Positions 1-7,365 of a stretch of DNA of 11,227 nucleotides are shown here, in pieces. The stretch comes from an uncultured Bacilli bacterium. Its GTDB lineage: Bacteria > Bacillota_I > Bacilli_A > RF39 > UBA660. Every line of letters begins with the position of its first letter. The first letter of the stretch is position 1. Both the position numbers and the translations under genes were made by a program. Location of the stretch: NCBI GenBank assembly GCA_934167885.1, contig CAKPMB010000022.1, positions 1 through 11,227 of the forward strand. Direction: 5' to 3'. The notes below the pieces were generated by a model. That model was not told where the DNA came from, did not search any database, and saw only the letters and a list, made by a program, of their open reading frames with translations.

Positions 1-180
<180 letters not shown>

Positions 181-259
181 CATTTGTTAAATTTGATGAA
201 CACATTATTCATGTTTTGAAAGAATTATTTTCGATAAATATTTAATTTTAGTTAAAATT

Positions 260-367
260 TTCTTAGTGATTATGGCATAGAGGGTCCACCCAGCTCCATC
301 CCGAACCTGGAAGTTAAGCTCTATAACGCCGACGATAGCTTTTGCAAAAATAGGAAGTCGCTAAGAA
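260..367 (+). rRNA. 5S ribosomal RNA (short form, about 108 nt)
   Basis: The universal 5S core is present: 'cccagctccatcccgaacc', then 'ggaagttaagctc', then 'gccgacgatagc'. The ends form helix I: TTCTTAG at 260-266 pairs with CTAAGAA at 361-367, which sets the boundaries. The length is about 108 nt, against about 116 nt in typical Bacillota. The shortening lies in the 3' part: the arm after 'cgatagc' is a small 'cttttgcaaaaa' hairpin, and the usual 'gagagtagga' loop region is reduced to 'ataggaag'. A T-run starts directly after the gene. Confidence 0.95.
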
Positions 368-381
368 TTTTTTTTTATTCT

Positions 382-406
382 AAACAAGGTTACACTTGTT
401 TTTTTT
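382..406 (+). terminator. Intrinsic terminator of the rRNA operon
   Basis: The arms AAACAAG (382-388) and CTTGTTT (395-401) enclose a six-base loop and run into a T-tract that ends at 406. A separate T-run at 367-376, directly after 5S, may already weaken elongation. Together they close the rRNA operon before the protein genes. Confidence 0.75.
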
Positions 407-445
407 ATGCTTTAATCTTAACTTTTATTTTTTTTATTTATATTG

Positions 446-458
446 TATAATATATAAT
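446..458 (+). promoter_or_regulatory. Candidate -10 elements for the exported-protein operon
   Basis: Two overlapping exact TATAAT hexamers occur at 446-451 and 453-458, 14 to 26 bases before the ATG at 472. No good -35 lies at the right distance, because the upstream DNA is a T-rich run. A start site near 458-465 would give a very short leader that begins almost at the Shine-Dalgarno. The rRNA terminator just upstream argues for an independent promoter here. Confidence 0.45.
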
Positions 459-471
459 ATAGTAGGTGAAT

Positions 472-1116
472 ATGAAGAAAATATTTAAGTTTTTAATTCC
501 TTTTTGCTTTTTAATATTTAATACTAATGTTTATGCCGCATGCAGTTCAAGTGATTTAAACAATTTAATTGATAAGGCCAAACAAATTGAATTTACGTAT
601 TCATATCGAAAGGATACTAATAAATTTTCCATTACCGCTGTTAATTTACAAAGTAATATTCGGCCATTAATAATTAAAAATTATTATACAGACGATTATC
701 AGGAATTTAAGTATGATAAGTCAGGTCTTAGGACTTTGAATGGTTTTAGTGAAGGTGAGAGTGTTATTGTTACTTTAAAAGCATGGACTAAAAACGAATG
801 TTCTGGTAAAACCCTAACTTCTAAAACAATAAAACTGCCATATTACAACAAGTTTTATGGAAGTAGTGAGTGCACTAATTACAGTAATTTTAAATATTGT
901 TCATCTGAACTTTTAGATACCAAAATTACGGATGAAGTTTTTAATAAAGAATTACGCCAATATATTGTTGACATAGAAAATAAAAAGATTAATGTTTCCG
1001 ATAAATATAATTATTTAACAATTATCTTGATTTTTGGAGGCATAATTATATTATTGGTAATTCTCTTCCTTATTGTTAAAAAAATTAAAGAAATTAAGGA
1101 GGAAAATACATTATGA
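472..1116 (+). CDS. Small exported protein with C-terminal membrane anchor, unknown function
   Basis: A 214-residue protein of a family I do not recognise. Residues 1-23 form a signal peptide: a Lys-rich start (MKKIFK), a hydrophobic core and a VYAA end. The middle (about 24-180) looks like a polar, beta-rich extracellular domain with four cysteines (C24, C110, C134, C143) that could form two disulfides. Residues about 181-202 are a single strongly hydrophobic segment, followed by a charged tail (KKIKEIKEE). The expected topology is therefore outside domain, one helix, short cytoplasmic tail. I prefer ATG 472, preceded by AGGTGA, over an in-frame GTG at 466 that lies inside that ribosome site. 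The C24 context (Y-A-A-C) is a poor lipobox. The gene overlaps the next one by ATGA, so the two are translationally coupled and probably work together, the anchor possibly holding the larger secreted partner (inference). Confidence 0.85.
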   Translation: MKKIFKFLIPFCFLIFNTNVYAACSSSDLNNLIDKAKQIEFTYSYRKDTNKFSITAVNLQSNIRPLIIKNYYTDDYQEFKYDKSGLRTLNGFSEGESVIVTLKAWTKNECSGKTLTSKTIKLPYYNKFYGSSECTNYSNFKYCSSELLDTKITDEVFNKELRQYIVDIENKKINVSDKYNYLTIILIFGGIIILLVILFLIVKKIKEIKEENTL

Positions 1117-3245
1117 AAAAAAATATATTGTTATTATTTTTAGCTATATTGTTATTATTACCATATAATGCTAGTGCATGGAAGGGAAATTATAATTACG
1201 AAGTAACGTCATTTCAAGTTCAAGGACGAACTGCCACTATAAGTGGTTGGGCAATTCAAAACGGAAGAAATCCCAGTGGCGCAGGAAAAGTGCGCACATC
1301 GTATCAAAGCGGTGATCGAAATGGTGTTAAAGGACTAAGGTATTATATAAATGGAAGTGCTTTTGATGATGGATATTGTGATGGTGGTCGAATTCTTAAT
1401 GGAGTAGGTGCCTGGACAAAAAAAAATGGTGATGTAGTTAATAAGTATAAACCAAGTGTATTGTATCAATATTCCCTTTCTGTTTATCGTGTCTATAATG
1501 ACGGACGTGAGGAATTAGTAAATGGAGCCACATCCCAAGACTTAAAAGTATCAAGAAATCAAAAACCTGTTAGTGTTACATACGTTGATTCTATTAAGAA
1601 TGGTTCAACTGGTCAGTTTAAAAGCAATGAAACGGCTTGTTATGAAGATGTTGGATGGATGTTTGACATAGACTTAAGTAAACTCGTTATTAATAATAAT
1701 ATTAAGGGATATAAATTAAGATTAAAAATAAAATCGCGCGCTGCAGAAATAGATATCGATTTAACTTTTGTTGGTTCATCTGATGGTAGTAATTCTCAAA
1801 TTTCCGATGGTTATTTCCAAAATAAATTTACATCTACTGTTAATCTTTTAGTTACATCACAACGTGCATGGAGGGGTCCATATTCTACTTCAGGAAAAAG
1901 ATCTAAACAATTAAGAAAATATGGAACATATTCTGTTAAAGAAATTCAATACAATAGTTCTGATGGTTATAGTTGGTATCATATTTACGAAGGTAATACT
2001 GATGAGGGCTGGGTTCCAACACCATGGGTTAATCCTACTGGTGAAGCAACATTAATAAAATCCCAAGGTGAAATATATGATGATGTGGATACGAAATGTT
2101 CTGTAAATAATACTAAACAAACTGAACAAACCAAAAGGCTAACATGTAGTGGTAGTGTCACTTTTGGTGATAAAACTCAAACATCATGTTCGGTTTCATC
2201 TAATCAATTTTATACTATTTCATGTTCTGAAAATTTAACAACTAAATTTAATCCTCAAATGATAAGTGAAATATACACAGGTCTTGGTTTTTCATACGAG
2301 ATTAATATAAATTCTAATCGTTCATGTTCAGGCACATTTAACTATAATGCTTTTATGGAAGCATATAATAAAGTAAGAAGTAACATAAATAAAGCTCCAA
2401 AAAATAGTGAGGCTTATTATGAAAATTTAAATAAACTCGAAGATTTACGAGGAATTGTTAATACCTATAATAGTTGGGCTTCTAATTATAATTTAAATAG
2501 TGTTAAAGCAACTTTAACAACGACAGGTGAGACAAGTAAGTTGTTAAAAAAAATAAATGGTGGAGTGTTGAGTGTTAATTTTGTAACTAAATCTGAAAGT
2601 AGTAATCCAAAGTTAAATAAGACTAAAACTTATAACTTAAGTTCACTAGGTGGTGTTTCTAATCCTAGTGATTGGACATTTACTGATTACCTTACAAAGG
2701 TTTTACAATTACCGGTTGGCTATATGAATCGTGATACTGAAATAATTAGTTATACACCATGTGAAAATTGCGCTGTTTTAGAAAATAGATATTATATTCC
2801 AAGTAATAAAAATTTAGTTAATAAAAAGTTTACATACACTGTATCTGTTGAAAATTTAGGCTTAGATAAAGTATGGAAAGCAAGTGCTGATAGATGTGAC
2901 TTAACAGTAATTGATAAACTTGTTTATCGTTCAATTAATTTATCAGATCCTTTTATAAAAGCTAATACGAAACGGGAAACTGGTCGAAATTGGTTAAATG
3001 ATGATTTTGATTTCCGAAAAGTAATTTCAACTGATACTTGGAAAGATACATCTAAACCGTATTTTGTATTTATGGTATCAAAGGAAAATATAAAGAAAAT
3101 AAAAACTAATAATAATGAAATAGGCATTGCTAATGCTTATGCTGGATCACAATGTCATTATAATGACACTACTAAAAAATATGTTTGTTCATTTTTACGT
3201 GATAAGACTTATTTTGCAAGTTCATATATATATAGTGATAATTAA
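1113..3245 (+). CDS. Large secreted Cys-containing protein with SH3b-like segment, unknown function
   Basis: A 710-residue protein not recognised as a whole. Residues 1-22 are a clear signal peptide ending NASA before Trp23. Residues about 26-220 look like a beta-rich domain with an 'ATISGWAIQNG' motif. Residues about 240-306 resemble a bacterial SH3 domain: a spaced strand pattern, GYSWYHI and a closing GWVPTPWV. The rest is polar and beta-like, with a helical stretch near 410-460 and a motif at 605-627 (YRSINLSDPF ... GRNW). There are twelve cysteines (89, 176, 329, 345, 359, 371, 405, 550, 553, 594, 681, 692), many for an exported protein of a low-GC Gram-positive. I see no LPXTG, membrane anchor, transpeptidase or hydrolase motif. 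The start has AAGGAGG at 1096-1102 and overlaps the upstream gene by 4 bp. SH3b domains often bind peptidoglycan, so a cell-surface or wall role is a reasonable guess only. Confidence 0.85.
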   Translation: MKKNILLLFLAILLLLPYNASAWKGNYNYEVTSFQVQGRTATISGWAIQNGRNPSGAGKVRTSYQSGDRNGVKGLRYYINGSAFDDGYCDGGRILNGVGAWTKKNGDVVNKYKPSVLYQYSLSVYRVYNDGREELVNGATSQDLKVSRNQKPVSVTYVDSIKNGSTGQFKSNETACYEDVGWMFDIDLSKLVINNNIKGYKLRLKIKSRAAEIDIDLTFVGSSDGSNSQISDGYFQNKFTSTVNLLVTSQRAWRGPYSTSGKRSKQLRKYGTYSVKEIQYNSSDGYSWYHIYEGNTDEGWVPTPWVNPTGEATLIKSQGEIYDDVDTKCSVNNTKQTEQTKRLTCSGSVTFGDKTQTSCSVSSNQFYTISCSENLTTKFNPQMISEIYTGLGFSYEININSNRSCSGTFNYNAFMEAYNKVRSNINKAPKNSEAYYENLNKLEDLRGIVNTYNSWASNYNLNSVKATLTTTGETSKLLKKINGGVLSVNFVTKSESSNPKLNKTKTYNLSSLGGVSNPSDWTFTDYLTKVLQLPVGYMNRDTEIISYTPCENCAVLENRYYIPSNKNLVNKKFTYTVSVENLGLDKVWKASADRCDLTVIDKLVYRSINLSDPFIKANTKRETGRNWLNDDFDFRKVISTDTWKDTSKPYFVFMVSKENIKKIKTNNNEIGIANAYAGSQCHYNDTTKKYVCSFLRDKTYFASSYIYSDN

Positions 3246-3274
3246 AAAGGTGTTGTATAACATCCTTTTTTTTT
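3244..3274 (+). terminator. Intrinsic terminator after the exported-protein operon
   Basis: The arms AAAAAGGTGTT (3244-3254) and AACATCCTTTTT (3259-3270) pair with one bulged T, enclose a GTAT loop and continue into a nine-T run (3266-3274). The hairpin begins within the stop codon of the 710-residue gene. Confidence 0.8.
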
Positions 3275-3281
3275 ATATAAT
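3253..3281 (+). promoter_or_regulatory. Candidate promoter of the tsaE operon, overlapping the terminator
   Basis: TATAAT at 3276-3281 is an exact -10. At 17 bp spacing a weak -35 (TTGTAT, 3253-3258) falls inside the upstream terminator's loop. Transcription would start near 3288, right at the GGGTGA ribosome site, giving an almost absent leader. The -10 is solid and the -35 is only a partial match. Confidence 0.45.
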
Positions 3282-3297
3282 GAAATGGGTGAGAATT

Positions 3298-3750
3298 ATG
3301 GAATACAAATTTACAAGTTATGATGAAAGTGAAACAGTAGAATTAGCTGAAAATATTGAATCCGAGCATTTTCCTAATATGGTTATTTGCCTAGATGGTG
3401 ATTTAGGTAGTGGCAAGACCGTTTTTACTAAAGCTTTTGCCCATGCTTTGGGTATTAATGAAACAATTACTAGTCCTACTTTTAATATAATTAAAGAATA
3501 TCCTGATGGTGAGTTACCACTTTATCATATGGATGTATATCGTCTTGATGGTAAAGAAAAAGAATTAGGGATTGAAGATTATTTTGATAAAGGTGGTGTT
3601 ACCATTATTGAATGGGCTTCAATGATTCAAGATATTTTGCCTTTAGAAAGATTAGATATAAAGATTAAAGTTATTGATGAAAATACTCGTGTTTTTATTT
3701 TCAAACCTTATGGAAAAGTATATGAAGATATTTGTGAAGGTGTCCTATGA
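3298..3750 (+). CDS. tsaE: t6A biosynthesis ATPase TsaE
   Basis: A 150-residue cytoplasmic P-loop ATPase of the TsaB-TsaD-TsaE complex, which transfers the threonylcarbamoyl group to A37 of ANN-decoding tRNAs. The Walker A motif GDLGSGKT is at residues 34-41. Family signatures follow: SPTF (59-62), HMDVYRL (77-83) and IIEWAS (103-108). The length is normal for the family. I chose ATG 3298, preceded by GGGTGA, because it gives the usual short TsaE N-terminus; the reading frame is open further upstream but only across the previous gene and its terminator. An in-frame ATG at 3280 lies within the -10 element and is unlikely. The stop codon overlaps the tsaB start (ATGA at 3747-3750), so the genes are coupled. 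TsaC/YwlC, which makes the threonylcarbamoyl-AMP substrate, is not in the window. Confidence 0.96.
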   Translation: MEYKFTSYDESETVELAENIESEHFPNMVICLDGDLGSGKTVFTKAFAHALGINETITSPTFNIIKEYPDGELPLYHMDVYRLDGKEKELGIEDYFDKGGVTIIEWASMIQDILPLERLDIKIKVIDENTRVFIFKPYGKVYEDICEGVL

Positions 3751-4376
3751 CCGTTTTATATGTTGATACATCTTCAAACTATTTGTATGCTGGCATTGTT
3801 CAAGATGATAAACTTTTAGTCGAAAGAGCCTTAAATTTATCACATGATTTATCAACTTTCGCGATTGATGAAATTGATAAAATGTATAAAGAAATTAATT
3901 TAGATAAAAATATGGTTGATAAAATAATTGTTGTTTCAGGTCCTGGTTCATTTACAGGTATTCGTATAGGTATGACTTTCGCTAAGATGTATGCTTATTG
4001 TTTAAAAAAAGAAATTACCACAATTACTAGTCTAGAAGCCATGAGTTGTTCTATCCCTGACGAATGTATCAAAGTTCCTATGATTGATGCTCGTCGTGGA
4101 TATGTTTATGCTGCTATTTATGATGGTGATAACGCTTTATTAGAACCTGAACATATCTTATTAAATGAACTTCTCCAAAAATTAGAAGGTCTTGATAAAA
4201 AATATATTTTTATTAGTAATAACAAATTTAATAATCTTAATGTTCAAGAATATAAACCAGATATTTTAAAAATTGTTAAGAAATATGAGCATAAAGCTTC
4301 AATTAATCCTCATTTAGTAGTGCCTACTTATTTAAAATTAACCGAAGCAGAAGAAAATAAAATGAAGGAAAATTAA
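3747..4376 (+). CDS. tsaB: t6A complex scaffold subunit TsaB
   Basis: A 209-residue ASKHA-fold protein that dimerises with TsaD and supports t6A37 formation; it is a catalytically inert paralogue of TsaD. Seen here are the N-terminal phosphate-1-like strand (VLYVDTSS, residues 3-10), the hallmark GPGSFTGIRIG (65-75) and SLEAM (95-99). It lacks the histidine metal site found in TsaD. It is slightly shorter than common TsaB proteins (about 220-230 residues), as often seen in compact Bacillota proteins. The start is fixed by the ATGA overlap with tsaE and by AAGGTG at 3737-3742. The next gene begins one base after the stop codon. Confidence 0.95.
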   Translation: MTVLYVDTSSNYLYAGIVQDDKLLVERALNLSHDLSTFAIDEIDKMYKEINLDKNMVDKIIVVSGPGSFTGIRIGMTFAKMYAYCLKKEITTITSLEAMSCSIPDECIKVPMIDARRGYVYAAIYDGDNALLEPEHILLNELLQKLEGLDKKYIFISNNKFNNLNVQEYKPDILKIVKKYEHKASINPHLVVPTYLKLTEAEENKMKEN

Positions 4377-4377
4377 G

Positions 4378-5811
4378 ATGTTAAAAGAATTAGTAATAGA
4401 GGATGAACATTATTTTCGTGAAATAGAAGAAAAATTCCCTAATGTTTATAATATTGATAGTATTATTAATGAATATAAGAATAATCCTTTTATTCACATT
4501 TTAGCCTATTTAATTGCTGATAAAATAGTTGGTTTTATTTGTTATTATGAAATATATGAACGTATAGAAATCGCTAATTTTAATGTTTTGGATTATTTTC
4601 AAAATAGAGGAATAGGTTCTAAGTTATTGAACTACGTTATAAAAAAATATGAAAATAATAAAATTAATATTACTTTAGAAGTTCGTTGTGATAATAATAA
4701 AGCTATTAAATTATATGAAAAAAATGGTTTTGTTAAAAGAGCAATTCGTAAGAATTATTATAATGATAATATTGATGGTATTTTAATGGAAAAAGAGTTG
4801 ATGAATGTGAAAGATGTATATATATTAGGAATAGAATCAAGTTGTGATGAAACGAGTTTTTCAATTGTCAAAAATGGTGTGGTTGAAATCAGCACGAGTA
4901 TTTCTTCACAAATAGATATTCATAAGGAATATGGGGGTGTTGTTCCTGAAATTGCAAGTCGTGAACATATAAAGAATGTAACGTTTGTTTTGGAGGATTG
5001 TCTAAATAAGGCTTCTATGAAAATGGAAGATATTGATGCCATCGCTGTAACCTATGGTCCAGGTTTAATTGGTAGTTTATTAGTAGGCTTAGAAACTGCT
5101 AAAACGCTTGCATGGCTTTATAATAAACCTTTAGTTCCAGTCCATCATATTTCTGGCCATATATATGCTAATAATTTAGTTAAAAGACTTAGTTTTCCTC
5201 TTATATCACTAGTTATTAGTGGTGGTCATACGGAAATTGTTTATATGAATAAGGATTATTCATTCAATTGTTTAGGTAGCACTTTAGATGACGCTGTTGG
5301 TGAATGTTACGATAAAGTTGGTAGAGTAATTGATGTTCCATATCCTGGTGGTCCTATAATTGATAAACTAGCTCATAGTGGTGTTCCTTCATATAGTTTA
5401 CCAATTCCTTTAAATGATGATAGTTATAATTTTAGCTTTAGTGGTTTAAAAAGTGCTGTTATTAATTTATGCCATAATGAAGAACAACGTGGTAATGTTA
5501 TTAATAAAGCTGATTTAGCTGCATCATTTCAAAAGGTTGTTATTGAAATATTAACTAAGAAAACAATGAAGGCTTTAAAAGATTATCATGTTCATAATTT
5601 AATTTTAGCAGGTGGTGTTTCTGCTAACCGTGGGTTAAGAGAAAAGTTTGAAGAATTGTGTTTGAAAGAAAATATAAATTTAACTTGCCCTGAGATAAAA
5701 TATTGCACTGATAATGCTGCGATGATTGCTTCAAGTGGTTATTATGCATATATGCTAGGAAGAAGAGCTGATTTAACTCTTAATGCTAAATCAAGTTGTG
5801 AATTAAAATAA
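4378..5811 (+). CDS. tsaD: RimI-TsaD fusion: S18 N-acetyltransferase joined to tRNA threonylcarbamoyltransferase
   Basis: One 477-residue frame with two complete enzymes. Residues 1-141 are a GNAT acetyltransferase of RimI type (acetylates the N-terminus of ribosomal protein bS18): acetyl-CoA loop QNRGIG (75-80), LEVRCDN with likely general base E101, LYEKNGF with likely acid Y113, then RKNYY. Residues 142-477 are a full-length TsaD, the catalytic t6A subunit: GIESSCDETS (151-160), the HHISGH metal site (H257, H261), SGGHTEI (281-287), DDAVGECYDKVGR (304-316), YPGGP, FSFSGLKSA, AGGVSANRG and CTDN with metal ligand D445. There is no linker: MEKEL, a natural RimI end, runs straight into MNVKDVYILGIES, a natural TsaD start. 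ATG 4801 or GTG 4807 could start a separate TsaD, but the ribosome site before them is weak (GGAAAAAGAG). The start has AAGGA 8 nt upstream. See findings for the alternative of a one-base error. Confidence 0.93.
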   Translation: MLKELVIEDEHYFREIEEKFPNVYNIDSIINEYKNNPFIHILAYLIADKIVGFICYYEIYERIEIANFNVLDYFQNRGIGSKLLNYVIKKYENNKINITLEVRCDNNKAIKLYEKNGFVKRAIRKNYYNDNIDGILMEKELMNVKDVYILGIESSCDETSFSIVKNGVVEISTSISSQIDIHKEYGGVVPEIASREHIKNVTFVLEDCLNKASMKMEDIDAIAVTYGPGLIGSLLVGLETAKTLAWLYNKPLVPVHHISGHIYANNLVKRLSFPLISLVISGGHTEIVYMNKDYSFNCLGSTLDDAVGECYDKVGRVIDVPYPGGPIIDKLAHSGVPSYSLPIPLNDDSYNFSFSGLKSAVINLCHNEEQRGNVINKADLAASFQKVVIEILTKKTMKALKDYHVHNLILAGGVSANRGLREKFEELCLKENINLTCPEIKYCTDNAAMIASSGYYAYMLGRRADLTLNAKSSCELK

Positions 5812-5817
5812 TATGAA

Positions 5818-5853
5818 AAGTTCATTCGTTTAATTTGAATGAACTTATTTTTT
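5818..5853. terminator. Bidirectional terminator between tsaD and the DUF1846 gene
   Basis: A perfect 10-bp stem, AAGTTCATTC (5818-5827) with GAATGAACTT (5837-5846), has a nine-base loop. On the plus strand it is followed by A and a six-T run (5848-5853) that runs into the stop codon of the opposing gene. On the minus strand the stem is followed by TTC and further AT-rich sequence, so it can also serve the minus-strand gene. Convergent layout and only 40 bp between the genes fit sharing. Confidence 0.85.
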
Positions 5854-7327
5854 AATATATAAAGAAATTTTCAGAATAGAATTTAGGTTCATTAATAATG
5901 TTAATACCTAAATTTTTTAATGTTTTAATTTCGCTATCTGTTAAAATATATGTTGTATACATATCACACATTTTTAAGTCTGGAAGTTTTTGAAGTGCTT
6001 CTTTTATGGTTGGATTGGTAACTGAACATATGGCAAGTGCAATTAAAACTTCGGATAATTCAAGAGGCATCTCACTGTCATTCCTTTTTTTGGGTCTTAA
6101 GTTAAGAATAGGTTCTAAGACATTTTCTGGAATTAATTTAATTTCATCAGGGATATTGGTTAATTCTTTAACGGAATTTATAATGCAACTTGATATTGGA
6201 CTTAACAGAGTTGTTTCCTTACCAGTTATAATTTGGCCATTATGTAATTCAATTGATGCAATATGTTTATTCTTTTTATTGGCTATTTCTTGAGCTACTG
6301 GACGAATTTTTAAATAATTTTCATCAATATCTAGCTTATTCATTAATACTTTAATGCGTTGTGGTATTTCAATTGAACGTCTTCCTAGTTTATATAGTTT
6401 CATTTCATTAAAATATCTTCTTACAATTTCTTTTTTGGATGCTTCTTTTACTACTTCGTCATCACTAATACAAAAACCTACCATATTAACGCCCATGTCA
6501 GTAGGGGATTTATATATTTCTTTTTTAGTTATTTTGTATAAAATATCTTTAACAACTGGAAATAATTCAATATCTCGATTATAGTTTATTGCTTTAATAT
6601 TATATTCATCAAGATGAAAAGGATCAATCATATTAACATCACCTAAATCGGCTGTGGCTGCTTCATATGCAATATTTAATGGATGATTAAGGGGAAGATT
6701 CCATACAGGGAATGTTTCAAATTTAGCGTACCCTGCATTTATTCCACGTTTATGTTCATGATATAATTGCGATAGACAAGTTGCTAGTTTACCACTACCA
6801 GGTCCTGGAGCATTAACAATAATTAGTTTTTTAGTAGTTTCAATGTATGGGTTAGCTCCATAACCTTCTTCACTAACAATAGTATTAACATCTGTTGGAT
6901 ATCCAAGCGTTGGTCTATGAATATATGATTTAATATTATTTAATTCAAGCTTCTTAATGAATTTATCAATACCTTTTTGATTATTATAAAGGGTTATTAC
7001 TACGGAATTAATATAAAAACCAAGTTTCTTTAAATTATCGATAAGTCTTAAAACTTCAATATCATATGTAATGCCATAATCTGCTCTTATTTTGTTCTTT
7101 TCAATATCATTTGCATTAATGCATAAAATTATTTCTAAATCATCTTTAAGTTCTAAAAACATTCTTATTTTAGAATCATTCATAAAACCTGGAAGCACTC
7201 TTTCAGCATGTGTATCATCAAAAAGTTTTCCACCAATTTCTAGATATAATTTATCAAATAGATTAAATCTTTCTTTAATTTTTTTACTTTGTATTTCTAA
7301 GTATTTTTGATTATCAAATCCTATCAT
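5852..7327 (-). CDS. DUF1846 (UPF0371) family P-loop protein
   Basis: A 491-residue cytoplasmic protein of the DUF1846 family, full length for the family. Known family features are visible: the MIGFDNQKYL N-terminus, YLEIGGKLFDD (28-38), the RVLPGF segment, INANDIEKNK (70-79), the glycine-rich nucleotide-binding loop APGPGSGK (173-180), then CLSQLYHEHKRG, KFETFPVWNLPL, YEAATADL, NMIDPFH and KSPTDMGVNM. The biochemical function of the family is not established as far as I know; the loop and fold point to nucleotide binding. The start has GGTGAT just upstream and an extended -10 beyond that. It is transcribed alone, between a shared terminator and the spoVS terminator, so the neighbours give no functional clue. 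Confidence 0.93.
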   Translation of the reverse strand: MIGFDNQKYLEIQSKKIKERFNLFDKLYLEIGGKLFDDTHAERVLPGFMNDSKIRMFLELKDDLEIILCINANDIEKNKIRADYGITYDIEVLRLIDNLKKLGFYINSVVITLYNNQKGIDKFIKKLELNNIKSYIHRPTLGYPTDVNTIVSEEGYGANPYIETTKKLIIVNAPGPGSGKLATCLSQLYHEHKRGINAGYAKFETFPVWNLPLNHPLNIAYEAATADLGDVNMIDPFHLDEYNIKAINYNRDIELFPVVKDILYKITKKEIYKSPTDMGVNMVGFCISDDEVVKEASKKEIVRRYFNEMKLYKLGRRSIEIPQRIKVLMNKLDIDENYLKIRPVAQEIANKKNKHIASIELHNGQIITGKETTLLSPISSCIINSVKELTNIPDEIKLIPENVLEPILNLRPKKRNDSEMPLELSEVLIALAICSVTNPTIKEALQKLPDLKMCDMYTTYILTDSEIKTLKNLGINIINEPKFYSENFFIY

Positions 7328-7342
7328 GTTATCACCATCTAA

Positions 7343-7351
7343 ATTATATCA
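7343..7351 (-). promoter_or_regulatory. Extended -10 promoter of the DUF1846 gene
   Basis: On the minus strand TGATATAAT is an exact extended -10 (TGnTATAAT), 15 bases before the ATG at 7327. The -35 region (around 7365-7371) is AT-rich without a good match, as is common with extended -10 promoters. It lies just downstream of the spoVS terminator. Confidence 0.55.
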
Positions 7352-7365
7352 TAATTATTTTTAAT

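Noticed and set aside
181..259. A tRNA gene in the 23S-5S spacer
   Set aside because: No cloverleaf and no GTTCRA T-arm; only AT-rich spacer.
466..471. GTG start for the small exported protein
   Set aside because: The GTG lies inside the AGGTGA ribosome site of the ATG at 472.
527..545. Lipobox in the small exported protein (Y-A-A-C)
   Set aside because: Tyr at -3 is atypical, and the protein has a C-terminal membrane helix, so ordinary signal cleavage is more likely.
2924..3127. Short minus-strand reading frame opposite the large secreted gene
   Set aside because: No ribosome site, no family features, and it lies inside a well-supported gene on the other strand.
3127..3297. Upstream extension of tsaE to 207 residues
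   Set aside because: It runs through the end of the secreted-protein gene and its terminator in another frame. TsaE starts at ATG 3298 with its own ribosome site and normal length.
6006..7310. Three plus-strand reading frames (6006-6293, 6354-6584, 7092-7310)
   Set aside because: They are antisense shadows of the DUF1846 gene and resemble no protein family.
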